From contig CALUZW010000005.1 of NCBI GenBank assembly GCA_944325415.1, forward strand, positions 86,500 through 147,393: a DNA stretch of 60,894 bases, in the 5' to 3' direction. Positions 52,378 through 60,894 of the stretch are shown here, piece after piece (the first letter of the stretch is position 1; every line of letters begins with the position of its first letter). Source of the DNA: an uncultured Bacteroidales bacterium. GTDB taxonomy: Bacteria > Bacteroidota > Bacteroidia > Bacteroidales > UBA11471. The notes under the pieces are model-generated. The model had not been told where the DNA came from, did no database searches, and saw only the letters and a program-made list of their open reading frames with translations. The translations under genes were made by a program, and so were the position numbers.

Positions 52378-53607
52378 TCAGTCAGCAATAATTACGGGCA
52401 TTTCGTCAACCGCGCCATAAACGGCCTCATACCACGAAAGCGTTTTATAATACGTATCTATAATCTCATCGGAACAAGCGCCCGGTATGTAAGCCGCCAG
52501 GCCACAATAGCGATTTATAGGGTAGGTGCGCCATTTACCCGACACATTGGAGAAGAAACTGTCGGTTGCATCGCTATAAAGCACAACACGATCAAGACAA
52601 TCGGAAAAGTGCGTATATGACACGGTATCGACGCAAACGTTCTGCACATAATCATCGAGGTCAAAAAACAGATTCTGATAACTAATGCTTACCCCTTTTT
52701 CCTGGGAAAATTGCTGTATGGTCGAAATCCGCAGGGTATCGGTACTCTGTTTCAGTGCCATAGCAATCGAACGGGACAACATATCCAACTCGCCCATGTC
52801 GACCAACGATATCGTTGCATACGGATCTAAATAGGAGCGATAATAAGTCATATACGACTTGCAGACCTCTATCAGATTTTCAGGAATCGGCTTTTCACAG
52901 GAAAACAAGTCGCCCAAAATCTTCTCATAAGGAAATCCTACCCCCATGATAGCAGCGGGCGAAGCCACATAATAACGGCAGTCTCTGCGCAAATCATAGG
53001 TGACTTCCACGGCCCCCATATAGCAGGCGTCACACAAGATAAAGTCAAATGTAGAATCGGGTATGGCCCGGGCCACATCGTCGATATTCATTGCCTTTCC
53101 TTCATCGTCGCCAAACGAACGGGTAGTTGCATTCGACACCATTTCGTCCGATATGTAGGCGGGATACCAGCCATTGGCGTGCGACCACAGTATCAATCCG
53201 TAACTCGCGGCGGGATAAAGCTCTTTCATGTCTTCAATAACCGAAGACATCACGTCGACAGTTGCCGAATTACGGTTTTCGTAGGTCTTGACCACCGTTC
53301 TCTCTACTGTCTTGTTCTGGAAAGAGAGCCGTTCAAGTGTAGGCAGCGCGTTATAACGGTCGATGTACAACAGCAGATTGCCGTTGTTGAGAGCCCCTTT
53401 GGCCACAGCTCTCTGCATGGCCGAGATATTACTCTCGACAAATCCACCTAGGGTATTACTTCCCAACATATATACCAGCACGGTACGATCGCAGGTATCG
53501 CTCGCATCGGGATAAACGACTCCTCCCTCATGAGGGTCTTTACACGACGCAAAAAATACCGGCACCAGGGAAAGCATCAAAACATATATGGCTACAATCT
53601 GGCGCAT
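52378..53607 (-). CDS. Clostripain-like (C11) cysteine peptidase lipoprotein
   Basis: About 409 residues. I start at 53607 (MRQIVAIYVLMLSLVPVFFASC), which gives a lipoprotein signal with Cys at residue 22. The longer frame to 53739 adds unrelated sequence. The caspase-like C11 fold is shown by DRTVLVYMLGSNTLGGFVESNI, then SYGLILWSHANGWYP with the catalytic His (near 142), and FDFILCDACYMGAVEVTYDL with the catalytic Cys (near 193). C11 enzymes cleave after Lys or Arg and self-activate. Some from gut Bacteroidales act as virulence-like proteases, but this target is unknown. The mscS gene follows after 1 base. Confidence 0.9.
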   Translation of the reverse strand: MRQIVAIYVLMLSLVPVFFASCKDPHEGGVVYPDASDTCDRTVLVYMLGSNTLGGFVESNISAMQRAVAKGALNNGNLLLYIDRYNALPTLERLSFQNKTVERTVVKTYENRNSATVDVMSSVIEDMKELYPAASYGLILWSHANGWYPAYISDEMVSNATTRSFGDDEGKAMNIDDVARAIPDSTFDFILCDACYMGAVEVTYDLRRDCRYYVASPAAIMGVGFPYEKILGDLFSCEKPIPENLIEVCKSYMTYYRSYLDPYATISLVDMGELDMLSRSIAMALKQSTDTLRISTIQQFSQEKGVSISYQNLFFDLDDYVQNVCVDTVSYTHFSDCLDRVVLYSDATDSFFSNVSGKWRTYPINRYCGLAAYIPGACSDEIIDTYYKTLSWYEAVYGAVDEMPVIIAD

Positions 53608-53756
53608 TCTTTTCAGACTCTTTTCCAGCACACAAAAATAGAGTAAAAAAAACGATGGTGCAACACACCAAATCATAAATCTATGTAAAATGGCGCGGCC
53701 GTTGCACGAGAAAATAATATTTGTATTACCTTGCGCCACAAATATGTATCAGACAC

Positions 53757-54581
53757 ATGAAATACCGTTTTCTCATACCGTTCGCCGTCAGCCTGCTGGT
53801 CATGGCACTTCCGGCACGCGCGCAATCGTATACCGAATACATAGACTCGTCGTTTTACTACATCGACAACGGCCAAATAGACAAAGCCGCCAATGCCCTG
53901 CTGCAAGCACTGCGCACCGAACCGGGCAATCCGGGCAACGTACTCCTGCTCTCCAATCTCGGCACACTGCAACGCAACATGGGCAGGCTCACCGATGCCC
54001 TGCAATCCTACAACAACGCCCTGGCCATGTCGCCCAAGTCGCTTACCCTGCTCTATAACCGGGCAGCCCTGTGGGCCGAGATGGACAGCCTGCAACAAGC
54101 CAAGGAAGACTACTCACGCATACTTTTCATCGACGACAAAAACGAGGAATCGCTCTACCACCGAGGGCTCATCTTCCTTGAACTGAACGATACGTCCTCA
54201 GCACGCCGCGACTTTGAACGGCTGCTGGCACTCAACGACAAAAGCGCCAATGCCCGCATAGGACTGGCCGCGCTGATGAAGTGCCGCGGCTACTACGTGC
54301 AGGCCATCGACCTCTATACCCAAGTGCTTCGGGCCAACCCCAACCTTGCTTCGCTTTACCTCAACCGTGCCGAAGCCTATTTCTACAACCGGCAATATGC
54401 CCGAGCCTCGGACGATATCGAAACCGCCCGCCAGCTCTCGCCCGAAGACCCGCTCGTCTATGTCATGCGGGGAAAACTGAAACTGGCCCGCTTTGAAAAA
54501 GAGGAGGCCCGCAAGGATTTTGAGAAAGCCGTCTCGCTGGGATTCAAACCCGAGGAACTGGAACAGCTCGACAACCCATAA
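53757..54581 (+). CDS. Exported TPR-repeat protein
   Basis: About 274 residues with a signal peptide (MKYRFLIPFAVSLLVMALPARAQ) and six or seven tetratricopeptide repeats through the rest, for example NVLLLSNLGTLQRNMGRLTDALQSYNNALAMSP and SLYLNRAEAYFYNRQYARASDDIETARQLSP. I start at the ATG at 53757, because the longer frame begins only with TTG. TPRs serve protein contacts and no catalytic part is seen. Probably periplasmic. It is divergent from the C11 peptidase gene. Confidence 0.88.
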   Translation: MKYRFLIPFAVSLLVMALPARAQSYTEYIDSSFYYIDNGQIDKAANALLQALRTEPGNPGNVLLLSNLGTLQRNMGRLTDALQSYNNALAMSPKSLTLLYNRAALWAEMDSLQQAKEDYSRILFIDDKNEESLYHRGLIFLELNDTSSARRDFERLLALNDKSANARIGLAALMKCRGYYVQAIDLYTQVLRANPNLASLYLNRAEAYFYNRQYARASDDIETARQLSPEDPLVYVMRGKLKLARFEKEEARKDFEKAVSLGFKPEELEQLDNP

Positions 54582-55000
54582 GATTTCTTCCCTCCTCCCC
54601 CAATAGAAATATCCGCAAACGGGGATAAAGGAAGGTGCCAGAAAAAAGAGAGTGCGAATAAACAACGAAAAAACGGAGAATTTCAGACTCTCTCTATCCA
54701 TACATACGAGTCGGATTCTCCGTTTAAGAAGTCGAACCTATAACAAACTTCTACGGGGCAAAACTACACAAAAAGCGCTTTACCGTCACGGGTACGATAT
54801 TTTTTCTTCGGTAGAAATCAACTCAGCCGACAATTTGTAAAATCAGCTCCTCGACAAAAAAGAGTTTGTTATTTTTCAACCATTTAAACAAGAATCTTTT
54901 CTGCGTAAGCTTGGCACAAACGGAGTAATCACGCACACTGCCTCACATTATTTTTCGAAGACAGACGCGTTCCAACAAATATTTTTTGTACCTTTGTCAT
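54582..55000. other. 419-base gap with a long-loop hairpin
   Basis: AAACGGAGAAT (about 54671-54681) pairs with ATTCTCCGTTT (54714-54724), and GACTC/GAGTC inside the loop can extend the fold. On the minus strand the hairpin is followed by TTTTTTCG, like a terminator. Upstream on that strand lies another small inverted repeat (GAAGT/ACTTC) and a TAGTTTTG at 54759-54766. A short minus-strand RNA of 80-90 bases is conceivable. I see no tRNA or protein gene. Confidence 0.4.
54989..54996 (+). promoter_or_regulatory. -7 element directly before the HU-SPOR gene
   Basis: TACCTTTG ends only 4 bases before the ATG at 55001, so transcription from it would begin at or beside the start codon. No TTG at -33. 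A more distal promoter was not found. Confidence 0.45.
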
Positions 55001-55897
55001 ATGCTTACGATTACCAAACACATCGAATATCTGCTGACCGAGCACGACTGCGTGTTGATTCCCGGCTTGGGAGGATTTGTCATGCAAGACCGTCCGGCAC
55101 ACTATGCCCCCGAAGAAAACACCTTCTACCCGCCCACCCGTTCCATCGTATTCAACCCCACACTCACCTACAACGATGGAATACTGGCCGCTTCGCTCAT
55201 GCGGGCGCAGCACATCAGCTACCAACAGGCAGCCCAATGCATAGAACGAGATATCGACACGTTGCGTGCCTTGCTGAAAAGAGAGGGCGACAGTGTTCTG
55301 TTTGGACATATCGGCACCTTTTCGCTTACCCAAAACAACACTCTCACCTTCGAAGCAGCGTCGGATTACCTGCTGAATCTGCAACACTTCGGTCTTCCGA
55401 CCCTTCCGATGCTTCCGGTCAAAGAACTCTCGGGCGAGACCGAACGGACGAAAGCCATACCGGCAACCCGCCCCACATCGAGCGAACGGGTTATTCACTT
55501 TACCATTCGCCGGCGCACCCTCAGCCGGGCCGTAGCCGCTGTGATTGCCGCCCTGCTCCTGCTGCTGACATCGGCCCCACTCGCCCCTCTGCCCGACGCC
55601 GACCAGGCCGCACTTACTCCCACAAGCATCACCGACGACGTCAACAACCAGGTATCCGACGGCGAATACCTTATCGTCGTATCGACACTCTCCAACCGCG
55701 AAAACGCACTGCTGCAACTGCAAAAATTCCACAACGACGGTGTGAGCGAGCCTATTTATCTCTACGAAGACGGTCGTCGGGCCTACCTTTACACCCACTC
55801 GTTCGCCCAGCGGAAAGAGGCTTTTGCTTTCCTGAAAAAGCAGTTGGCCGGAGCAACCCCCTTTGCCGATGCCTGGGTAATGCGGGTCGGCAAATAA
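55001..55897 (+). CDS. HU-domain / SPOR-domain membrane protein
   Basis: About 298 residues in three parts. Residues 1-130 resemble the tandem HU-CCDC81-like domains of Bacteroidota (ITKHIEYLLTEHDCVLIPGLGGFVM, FNPTLTYNDGILAASLMRAQHISYQQA). A hydrophobic helix (AVAAVIAALLLLLTSAPLAP) near 175 spans the membrane. The C-terminal 75 residues (GEYLIVVSTLSNRENALLQLQKFHNDG) look like a SPOR domain, which binds denuded peptidoglycan at the septum. The plan suggests a link between a cytosolic HU-like module and the division septum. Function is not established to my knowledge. Confidence 0.85.
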   Translation: MLTITKHIEYLLTEHDCVLIPGLGGFVMQDRPAHYAPEENTFYPPTRSIVFNPTLTYNDGILAASLMRAQHISYQQAAQCIERDIDTLRALLKREGDSVLFGHIGTFSLTQNNTLTFEAASDYLLNLQHFGLPTLPMLPVKELSGETERTKAIPATRPTSSERVIHFTIRRRTLSRAVAAVIAALLLLLTSAPLAPLPDADQAALTPTSITDDVNNQVSDGEYLIVVSTLSNRENALLQLQKFHNDGVSEPIYLYEDGRRAYLYTHSFAQRKEAFAFLKKQLAGATPFADAWVMRVGK

Positions 55898-55915
55898 CCG
55901 ACAACCTCCTGTGTT

Positions 55916-56524
55916 CTAACCTTGCAACAGATAACGCATTTGCGAAAGCACATTTGCTTTCCACTCTTCCAGAAATGCGTTATAGGCCTCTTTATTGTCA
56001 AAGAAAAGACGGTTTAGCATATTTCCTGTTAAAAATGGAAATGTCAGTAATCCATAAAAAGTACCCATCACTATCGGTAGCGGCACCCGCTTTATGTTGC
56101 CTTTGTCCATCTCGCTAAGCAGTGTCTCCAAAAGTAGCCGGAAAAGAGATTCTGTTCGAAACTTTCCTATCAAATGCAGAAAACTATCAATATCTCGATG
56201 CATTTCGCCTACCACAAAACGAGGCAGACTGGGATTCTCTTTAAATATCGGCATATAGGCATCAAGCAGACGTTCCACCTTAACCATAAAAGGAGTATCG
56301 GCAGCAATGATAGTCTCCACCTGCGGAACAAACGTATCCAGTATAGGTGCAGCAACCGCTTGGAACATACGCTCCTTGGTCCGGAAATAGTAATGCAACG
56401 TAGGCCGATTAATACCCGCCCGGGCTGCAATATCGCTCATACTGGTCATTTCGTAACCGTTTTCAAGGAAAACCTGCTTGGCAACCTCCACGATTCTCTC
56501 CTCCATAGAAATCGGGCTATCCAT
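55916..56524 (-). CDS. TetR/AcrR-family transcriptional regulator
   Basis: A 202-residue repressor with an N-terminal helix-turn-helix (VAKQVFLENGYEMTSMSDIAARAGINRPTLHYYFRTKERMFQAV) and a helical ligand domain. It starts 1 base past the stop codon of the giant activase-like gene and is therefore in the same operon. The perfect palindrome at 60753-60770 in front of that operon is its likely binding site, giving negative feedback. The ligand is unknown. An acyl-CoA or related metabolite would fit the neighbour but is inference. Confidence 0.93.
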   Translation of the reverse strand: MDSPISMEERIVEVAKQVFLENGYEMTSMSDIAARAGINRPTLHYYFRTKERMFQAVAAPILDTFVPQVETIIAADTPFMVKVERLLDAYMPIFKENPSLPRFVVGEMHRDIDSFLHLIGKFRTESLFRLLLETLLSEMDKGNIKRVPLPIVMGTFYGLLTFPFLTGNMLNRLFFDNKEAYNAFLEEWKANVLSQMRYLLQG

Positions 56525-56525
56525 T

Positions 56526-59500
56526 TTATTTTTCTATTCCGTTTATAAACAACAACATTCGGTTAATAACATTCACGTCGCTCACACCGCTATCAAAGTC
56601 CAAAGATAACAAATTCATCCATGGATACAATTCTTTTATTTTCTTTTCAACTCCTTTTGATACGATATGATTGGCTATACAACCAAAGGGTTGTAAACTG
56701 ATAACATGAGTAATGCCCCGACGAGCCATGGAAACAATCTCGGCCGGCAATAACCAGCCTTCACCAAACTGGGTATACAACGGCACTACTTCTTCGCCGG
56801 CACGGGCCAATTTGAAAATATCGGGGAATGGCGTAAAAAGCGGAAAGACCGATGCTGTCCGATTGTACTTATCGATACGATGATATATCAGTGTATAAAA
56901 ATGCTGAAAAAGTGCGTCGGACAATTTCCGTTGGGATAAATAATTTTCCCTGTTAACCTGCCGATTGACAAAGGTCTGCATAAAGAACTCGGTAAGCGTA
57001 GGTGGAACTACCTCGATATGCTGTTCCAACAACCACGAAGAGACATTCTTTTGTGCAAAAGCATGAAATTTGAGGAAAATCTCTCCGACCACACCTACCT
57101 TTGGAAGCAACACTTCGGTATCGGTCGCCTCGGTAAAACGTCGGGCAGCTTCACCTACCAACCGGAGTAGTTCACCCGACCTGTTCTGTTCGATAGCCCG
57201 ACAGGCTTTTTCGAGATATTCGTCACGGAGCTGAGCCGCAATACCGGATGTTTTCTCCCGGCCTACCGATACATAATAAAACTTGGCAACAGAATCAGAA
57301 AACAGTATGGCATCGAGAGCCACAGGTAATAATTTGAGCCAATTGACATGGAAACCGGGCTGAGGATTATCCAACGCATCACCCCATGATACCGAAATAA
57401 CAGGTACCTCGGTATAACCGGCATCGACGAGGGCCTTTTTTATCAAAGCCAAATACCCCGTAGCCCGACACTGACCTCCCGTCTGCGTCATAGCCACCGC
57501 TGTCATAGAGGGGTCATAATGCCCATCCTTAAAAGCTTTTATAATGTCGCCGACTATCAACGTGGCTGGGTAACAGACCTCATTGTTGGCATAGCGCAAC
57601 CCATAATCGGCCGCCACACCATCGCTCATGGGCAGGACATCAACATCGTAACCTGCCAATCGGAAAACCGAGGGAATCAATGGTGAAATAAATGGCGTAA
57701 AATAGGGTACGATAATTTTTCTGAATCTGTCGGTCGGGGTATATGGCGGTGTTGTCACGCAAGGCACATGATGAGACGCCGTTCCGGCCTGCATCTTCAA
57801 ACTCTCAATAAGTGAACGCACCCGCAAACGTATTGAACCGATATGGCTCACATCGTCGATTTTCAACAGCGTATAACTCTTTCCATAACGATGTAACAGC
57901 TCTTTCACTTCATCAACCAAAAAGGCATCAGGGCCACAACCAAAAGAGGTCAATTGTACAAACTGTACCTTTACGCCTCGCTGGGCTGCCCAACGAGCGG
58001 CGGCAAGGATGCGATTGGGATAGGCCCATTGAGAAATAAATCGCGACTCCGACGGCATAGAGTCTTTGAGACGCACCACGTCGTCGGTAATCACATCCAC
58101 ACCCATAGAAGCTATCATGTCTGCAATCTTGTGTTGTATGAGACTGTCAGCATGATAAGGTCGTCCGGCCAGCAATACGACAAGTCGGTCCGACGAACGA
58201 TTTTCGTCGACCACCTGTTGCATATATGAAGCTACGGACACCTCATAGTCATGTTGAGCTTTCCAAGCAGTTCGGAAAGCCTTTTTGATGACAGTTCCTG
58301 AAACTCCAAGAGCCGACAGATATGCCTTACATTGCCGAAACAGAGATTTCTCTTCTTTGAATGTAATAGCCGGCGTATCCAATGGTACATTCAATGGCAT
58401 AACCTTCTTGCATACCTCGGAATAGCCCGAGACAACCGGACAATTGTAACTGTTAACACGTTTTTTGTCGGCTTGATGTTCATATACAACAAAAGGGAAG
58501 AAAATACGATCGACCCCTTGCCGGCAAAGATCCTGAATGTGACTGTGGGCCAATTTGGCTGGAAAACAGATATTATCAGACATCACCCATCGTGCCGATG
58601 CCTCATATGCTTCGTAATTCGATGGAGAAGAAAGCGCGACACGAATTCCTGATGATGTGAAAAGTGTGTGCCAAAAAGGATAATCTTCATACATATTCAA
58701 GCATCGGGGGATACCAACGGTCAATCGGCCCTCGGCAAGCGACGGCCGGTCGAAGAGTTGTCGGACCTTCTCTTCATAAGCATTGACTCCTTTTGAAAAG
58801 GAGTCACCTCGGTTTGAAAAATATTTCTCACACTTGTTTCCCGAATAATACGACCGTCCGCCTGAAAAATCATAACGAGTTATCCGGCACTGGTTGGTAC
58901 AACCGCGACAAGTCAACTGACGAGTAGAATAAACCGCACCTTGCATTAATAATTCTGGAGTTGCCAGCTGGCAAACATTTCTATGCAACTTGGCATACCA
59001 GGCACAGCCATAAGCCCCCATGAGTTCGGGACAATCGCTGAGACAGACAGTTTTACCGATCAATTTCTCCAAAGCTCCGACCACAGCATCATTACGCATG
59101 GTACCACCTTGCACCACAATGTGTTCGCCCATCGAAGAGAGGTCATTTATCTTCAATACCTTATAGAGACAATTTTTTACTACCGAATAGGCCAGCCCGG
59201 CTGCAATATCGCCCACCGTAGCACCTTCACGCAGGACTTGCTTCACTTTTGAATTCATAAACACCGTACAGCGTGTACCCAAATCGCAAGGTCGGGTTGC
59301 CAACGCAGCCATGTGTGCAAAATCGGATACCTCGTACCCCAAAGAGCGGGCAAAGGTCTCGATGAACGAACCACAACCCGACGAACAGGCCTCGTTTATC
59401 TCCATGTGCGTGAGCACGCCCTTATCGACAAATATGGCCTTCATATCCTGGCCTCCGATATCGAGAATAAACGACACGGATGGGTCGAACCGTCGAGCTG

Positions 59501-60728
59501 CCATATAATGAGCCATCGTCTCTATAATACCGACATCAAGACCGAAAGCTGCCTTTATCAACTCTTCGCCATACCCGGTAACACAACTCCCGGCAATATG
59601 AAGCGATGTCGAATGGGTAAGCGCATGAGCCTGCATCGACGCCAACCCTTCTTTAACAGCGAGAACGGGATTTCCATTGTTTGGAGCATAATAGGTAAAG
59701 AGTAGTTTATCGTCGTCGGTCAGTAAAACTATCTTCGTGGTCGTAGAACCGGAATCAACGCCCAAATAAACCTCCTGTATACCTGCTTCCCACTCGGCAC
59801 GTTCTATCGTCAAAGCCGATTTAGCTTCTTTCCAGCAGTTATACACTTTTTTATCGGCAAAAATAGGAGGCAACGCAGGTCGCGCCGTATCTTCCTGTGC
59901 ATTTTCGCGCCAACAAGTCAACCACTCATCAAGCGGACGGTATAACGCCTCTTCGCACGACAAAGCCGCGCCCCATGCAGGAATAAGATGGCTGTTCTCT
60001 GGTACCACCCACTCTTCGGGTCGTAGGTGCAGATAATCGATAAATGCCTTACGCAAAGCCGGGACAAAAGTCAACGGACCGCCACAGAACAGTACCGGGA
60101 GCGACAAGTCATTACCTCGCGACAAGGTTACCATCGTTTGCACCGCCACGGCATGAAACACCGAAGCGGCAACGTCGGCCTTATCGACATTCTTGGCCAA
60201 GAGATTCTGAACATCGGTCTTGGAGAAGACTCCACACCGCGATGCGATGGGATAAACGGTATGAGCCTGCATGGCCAAATCGCTCATAGCCTCAACGGGG
60301 ATTCCCAACAAAAAGGCCATTTGATCAATAAAAGCCCCTGTTCCGCCGGCACAATTTCCGTTCATGCGCAAATCGGCCGGCTTATCTTTATGCAGAAAAA
60401 CCACCTTGGCATCTTCGCCTCCTATGTCGATAATCGACCCCACTTGCGGATAAAACTCAGACACATAACGGGTGGCCGCCACAACCTCTTGTACAAAAGG
60501 ATTCCCGCAGCGCTCGGCAACTCCCATACCCACACTACCCGTGAGGGAGAATTGGCATGAGGCACCAGGAAATTGTCGACTCAACTCGCCAAGGAAAGTC
60601 TCCACCACTGATCTTACAGCTGCTTGATGTCGTTTGTAACATGAGAAAACCAGACGACCTGCCGTATCAAGCACCACTATCTTAGCGGTTGTAGATCCTA
60701 TATCCAAGCCTATTTTATATCTTTTCAT
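56526..60728 (-). CDS. Giant 2-hydroxyacyl-CoA dehydratase activase/dehydratase-like fusion protein
   Basis: A 1400-residue protein that joins parts usually encoded separately. Residues 1-250 and about 320-570 are two BadF/BcrA-type ATPase modules (IGLDIGSTTAKIVVLD and LGVDSGSTTTKIVLLT). Each has the cluster-binding loop of dehydratase activators, CAGGTGAF near 128 and CSSGCGSF near 449. A Cys-rich linker (CRGCTNQC... NKCEKYF, about 605-632) may hold another Fe-S cluster. A DUF2229-like region follows from about 665, with RPYHADSLIQHKIADM near 845, then an HgdB-like region from about 1000 with NEVCYPATLIVGDI and TGGQCRATG. ATP-driven low-potential electron transfer is the family theme, and the substrate is unknown. 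TetR follows after 1 base. Confidence 0.9.
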   Translation of the reverse strand: MKRYKIGLDIGSTTAKIVVLDTAGRLVFSCYKRHQAAVRSVVETFLGELSRQFPGASCQFSLTGSVGMGVAERCGNPFVQEVVAATRYVSEFYPQVGSIIDIGGEDAKVVFLHKDKPADLRMNGNCAGGTGAFIDQMAFLLGIPVEAMSDLAMQAHTVYPIASRCGVFSKTDVQNLLAKNVDKADVAASVFHAVAVQTMVTLSRGNDLSLPVLFCGGPLTFVPALRKAFIDYLHLRPEEWVVPENSHLIPAWGAALSCEEALYRPLDEWLTCWRENAQEDTARPALPPIFADKKVYNCWKEAKSALTIERAEWEAGIQEVYLGVDSGSTTTKIVLLTDDDKLLFTYYAPNNGNPVLAVKEGLASMQAHALTHSTSLHIAGSCVTGYGEELIKAAFGLDVGIIETMAHYMAARRFDPSVSFILDIGGQDMKAIFVDKGVLTHMEINEACSSGCGSFIETFARSLGYEVSDFAHMAALATRPCDLGTRCTVFMNSKVKQVLREGATVGDIAAGLAYSVVKNCLYKVLKINDLSSMGEHIVVQGGTMRNDAVVGALEKLIGKTVCLSDCPELMGAYGCAWYAKLHRNVCQLATPELLMQGAVYSTRQLTCRGCTNQCRITRYDFSGGRSYYSGNKCEKYFSNRGDSFSKGVNAYEEKVRQLFDRPSLAEGRLTVGIPRCLNMYEDYPFWHTLFTSSGIRVALSSPSNYEAYEASARWVMSDNICFPAKLAHSHIQDLCRQGVDRIFFPFVVYEHQADKKRVNSYNCPVVSGYSEVCKKVMPLNVPLDTPAITFKEEKSLFRQCKAYLSALGVSGTVIKKAFRTAWKAQHDYEVSVASYMQQVVDENRSSDRLVVLLAGRPYHADSLIQHKIADMIASMGVDVITDDVVRLKDSMPSESRFISQWAYPNRILAAARWAAQRGVKVQFVQLTSFGCGPDAFLVDEVKELLHRYGKSYTLLKIDDVSHIGSIRLRVRSLIESLKMQAGTASHHVPCVTTPPYTPTDRFRKIIVPYFTPFISPLIPSVFRLAGYDVDVLPMSDGVAADYGLRYANNEVCYPATLIVGDIIKAFKDGHYDPSMTAVAMTQTGGQCRATGYLALIKKALVDAGYTEVPVISVSWGDALDNPQPGFHVNWLKLLPVALDAILFSDSVAKFYYVSVGREKTSGIAAQLRDEYLEKACRAIEQNRSGELLRLVGEAARRFTEATDTEVLLPKVGVVGEIFLKFHAFAQKNVSSWLLEQHIEVVPPTLTEFFMQTFVNRQVNRENYLSQRKLSDALFQHFYTLIYHRIDKYNRTASVFPLFTPFPDIFKLARAGEEVVPLYTQFGEGWLLPAEIVSMARRGITHVISLQPFGCIANHIVSKGVEKKIKELYPWMNLLSLDFDSGVSDVNVINRMLLFINGIEK

Positions 60729-60752
60729 CTGAAAATTAATATTTTATAAATA

Positions 60753-60780
60753 TCTGACATATATGTCAGACACAAATGTA
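60753..60780 (-). promoter_or_regulatory. Promoter and 18-bp palindromic operator of the activase-tetR operon
   Basis: TACATTTG on the minus strand (60780-60773) is the -7 element. Directly downstream, over the predicted transcription start, lies the perfect palindrome TCTGACATATATGTCAGA (60753-60770). This placement fits repression by the TetR protein of the operon. Confidence 0.75.
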
Positions 60781-60831
60781 AAAACATTTATACAAAAGAG
60801 ATTACTCCAATATAAAATATTTTAAATTCTG

Positions 60832-60851
60832 AACGGTTTCGTCTAACCGTT
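60832..60851. repeat. Short inverted repeat upstream of the activase promoter
   Basis: AACGGTT and AACCGTT, 7-base arms with 6 bases between, about 55 bases upstream of the -7 element. No T-run follows, so it is not a clear terminator. The rest of 60781-60894 is AT-rich and I see no gene before the window ends. Confidence 0.35.
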
Positions 60852-60894
60852 TGATGAATAAACATTTAACGGAGTATCTGAAAAGTAATGGTAA

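Noticed and set aside
54669..54760. tRNA-like GGTTCGA in the gap before the HU-SPOR gene
   Set aside because: Flanking bases cannot form the T arm, acceptor stem or anticodon arm of a tRNA.

Overview
The window is about 60.9 kb of chromosome from a member of the Bacteroidota, most likely a gut Bacteroidales. The evidence is the promoter style seen before many genes (TTG, 19-20 bases, TAnnTTTG), A-rich leaders with few Shine-Dalgarno sites, and lineage-typical families: Porin_10, HU-SPOR, DUF4136, the PurF paralogue starting MGGFFG, Bacteroides-type GdhA, BamD next to a small RpoZ/Rpb6 subunit, and a GH95/GH43 sugar locus. The coding DNA is moderately GC-rich, which would fit a Barnesiella-like genome, but that placement is inference. 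I saw no rRNA, tRNA, CRISPR array, insertion sequence or integrase gene. Nearly all of it reads as intact chromosome, with two AT-rich patches (about 11.5-13.0 kb and 30.1-31.2 kb) that look acquired or differently constrained.

Layout. 1-3.1 kb: an RND efflux operon (outer-membrane factor, adaptor, start of the pump). 3.2-8.7 kb: aldehyde dehydrogenase facing mgsA, then M16-like protein, kdsB and a long NfeD. 8.9-14.1 kb: an orphan ECF sigma factor whose stop codon abuts that of a Porin_10 gene, a two-gene AT-rich GIY-YIG nuclease cassette, and a beta-barrel gene. 14.1-19.9 kb: a MATE exporter behind a duplicated promoter region, a YgiQ radical-SAM protein and uvrB. 20.0-30.1 kb: bamD-rpoZ, GH43, GHL10 and GH95 glycosidases, valS. 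30.1-37.7 kb: an AT-rich lipoprotein gene, an acyl-CoA dehydrogenase/ETF operon, a divergent DJ-1/HxlR pair, gdhA. 37.8-42.1 kb: a SugE/Gdx-type SMR exporter divergent from a Crp-family regulator over twin operators, then two Sel1-repeat genes behind two tandem promoters. 42.1-49.5 kb: a PurF-like protein with a lost glutaminase site next to purL, a LysE exporter, and a DUF4136 lipoprotein with a small barrel protein. 49.5-55.9 kb: recJ, MscS, a C11 peptidase lipoprotein, a TPR protein, an HU-SPOR protein. 55.9-60.9 kb: a TetR regulator and a 1400-residue double-activase/dehydratase-like iron-sulfur protein in one operon, with an 18-bp perfect palindrome at its promoter.

Main themes are envelope biogenesis and export, redox and aldehyde stress, host-glycan hydrolysis, amino-acid and acyl-CoA redox metabolism, and purine synthesis. 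The least explained parts are the paired GIY-YIG cassette, the TetR-controlled giant activase fusion, the glutaminase-dead PurF paralogue, and two loci in which promoter-containing DNA is duplicated with nearly the same 84-85 bp period.
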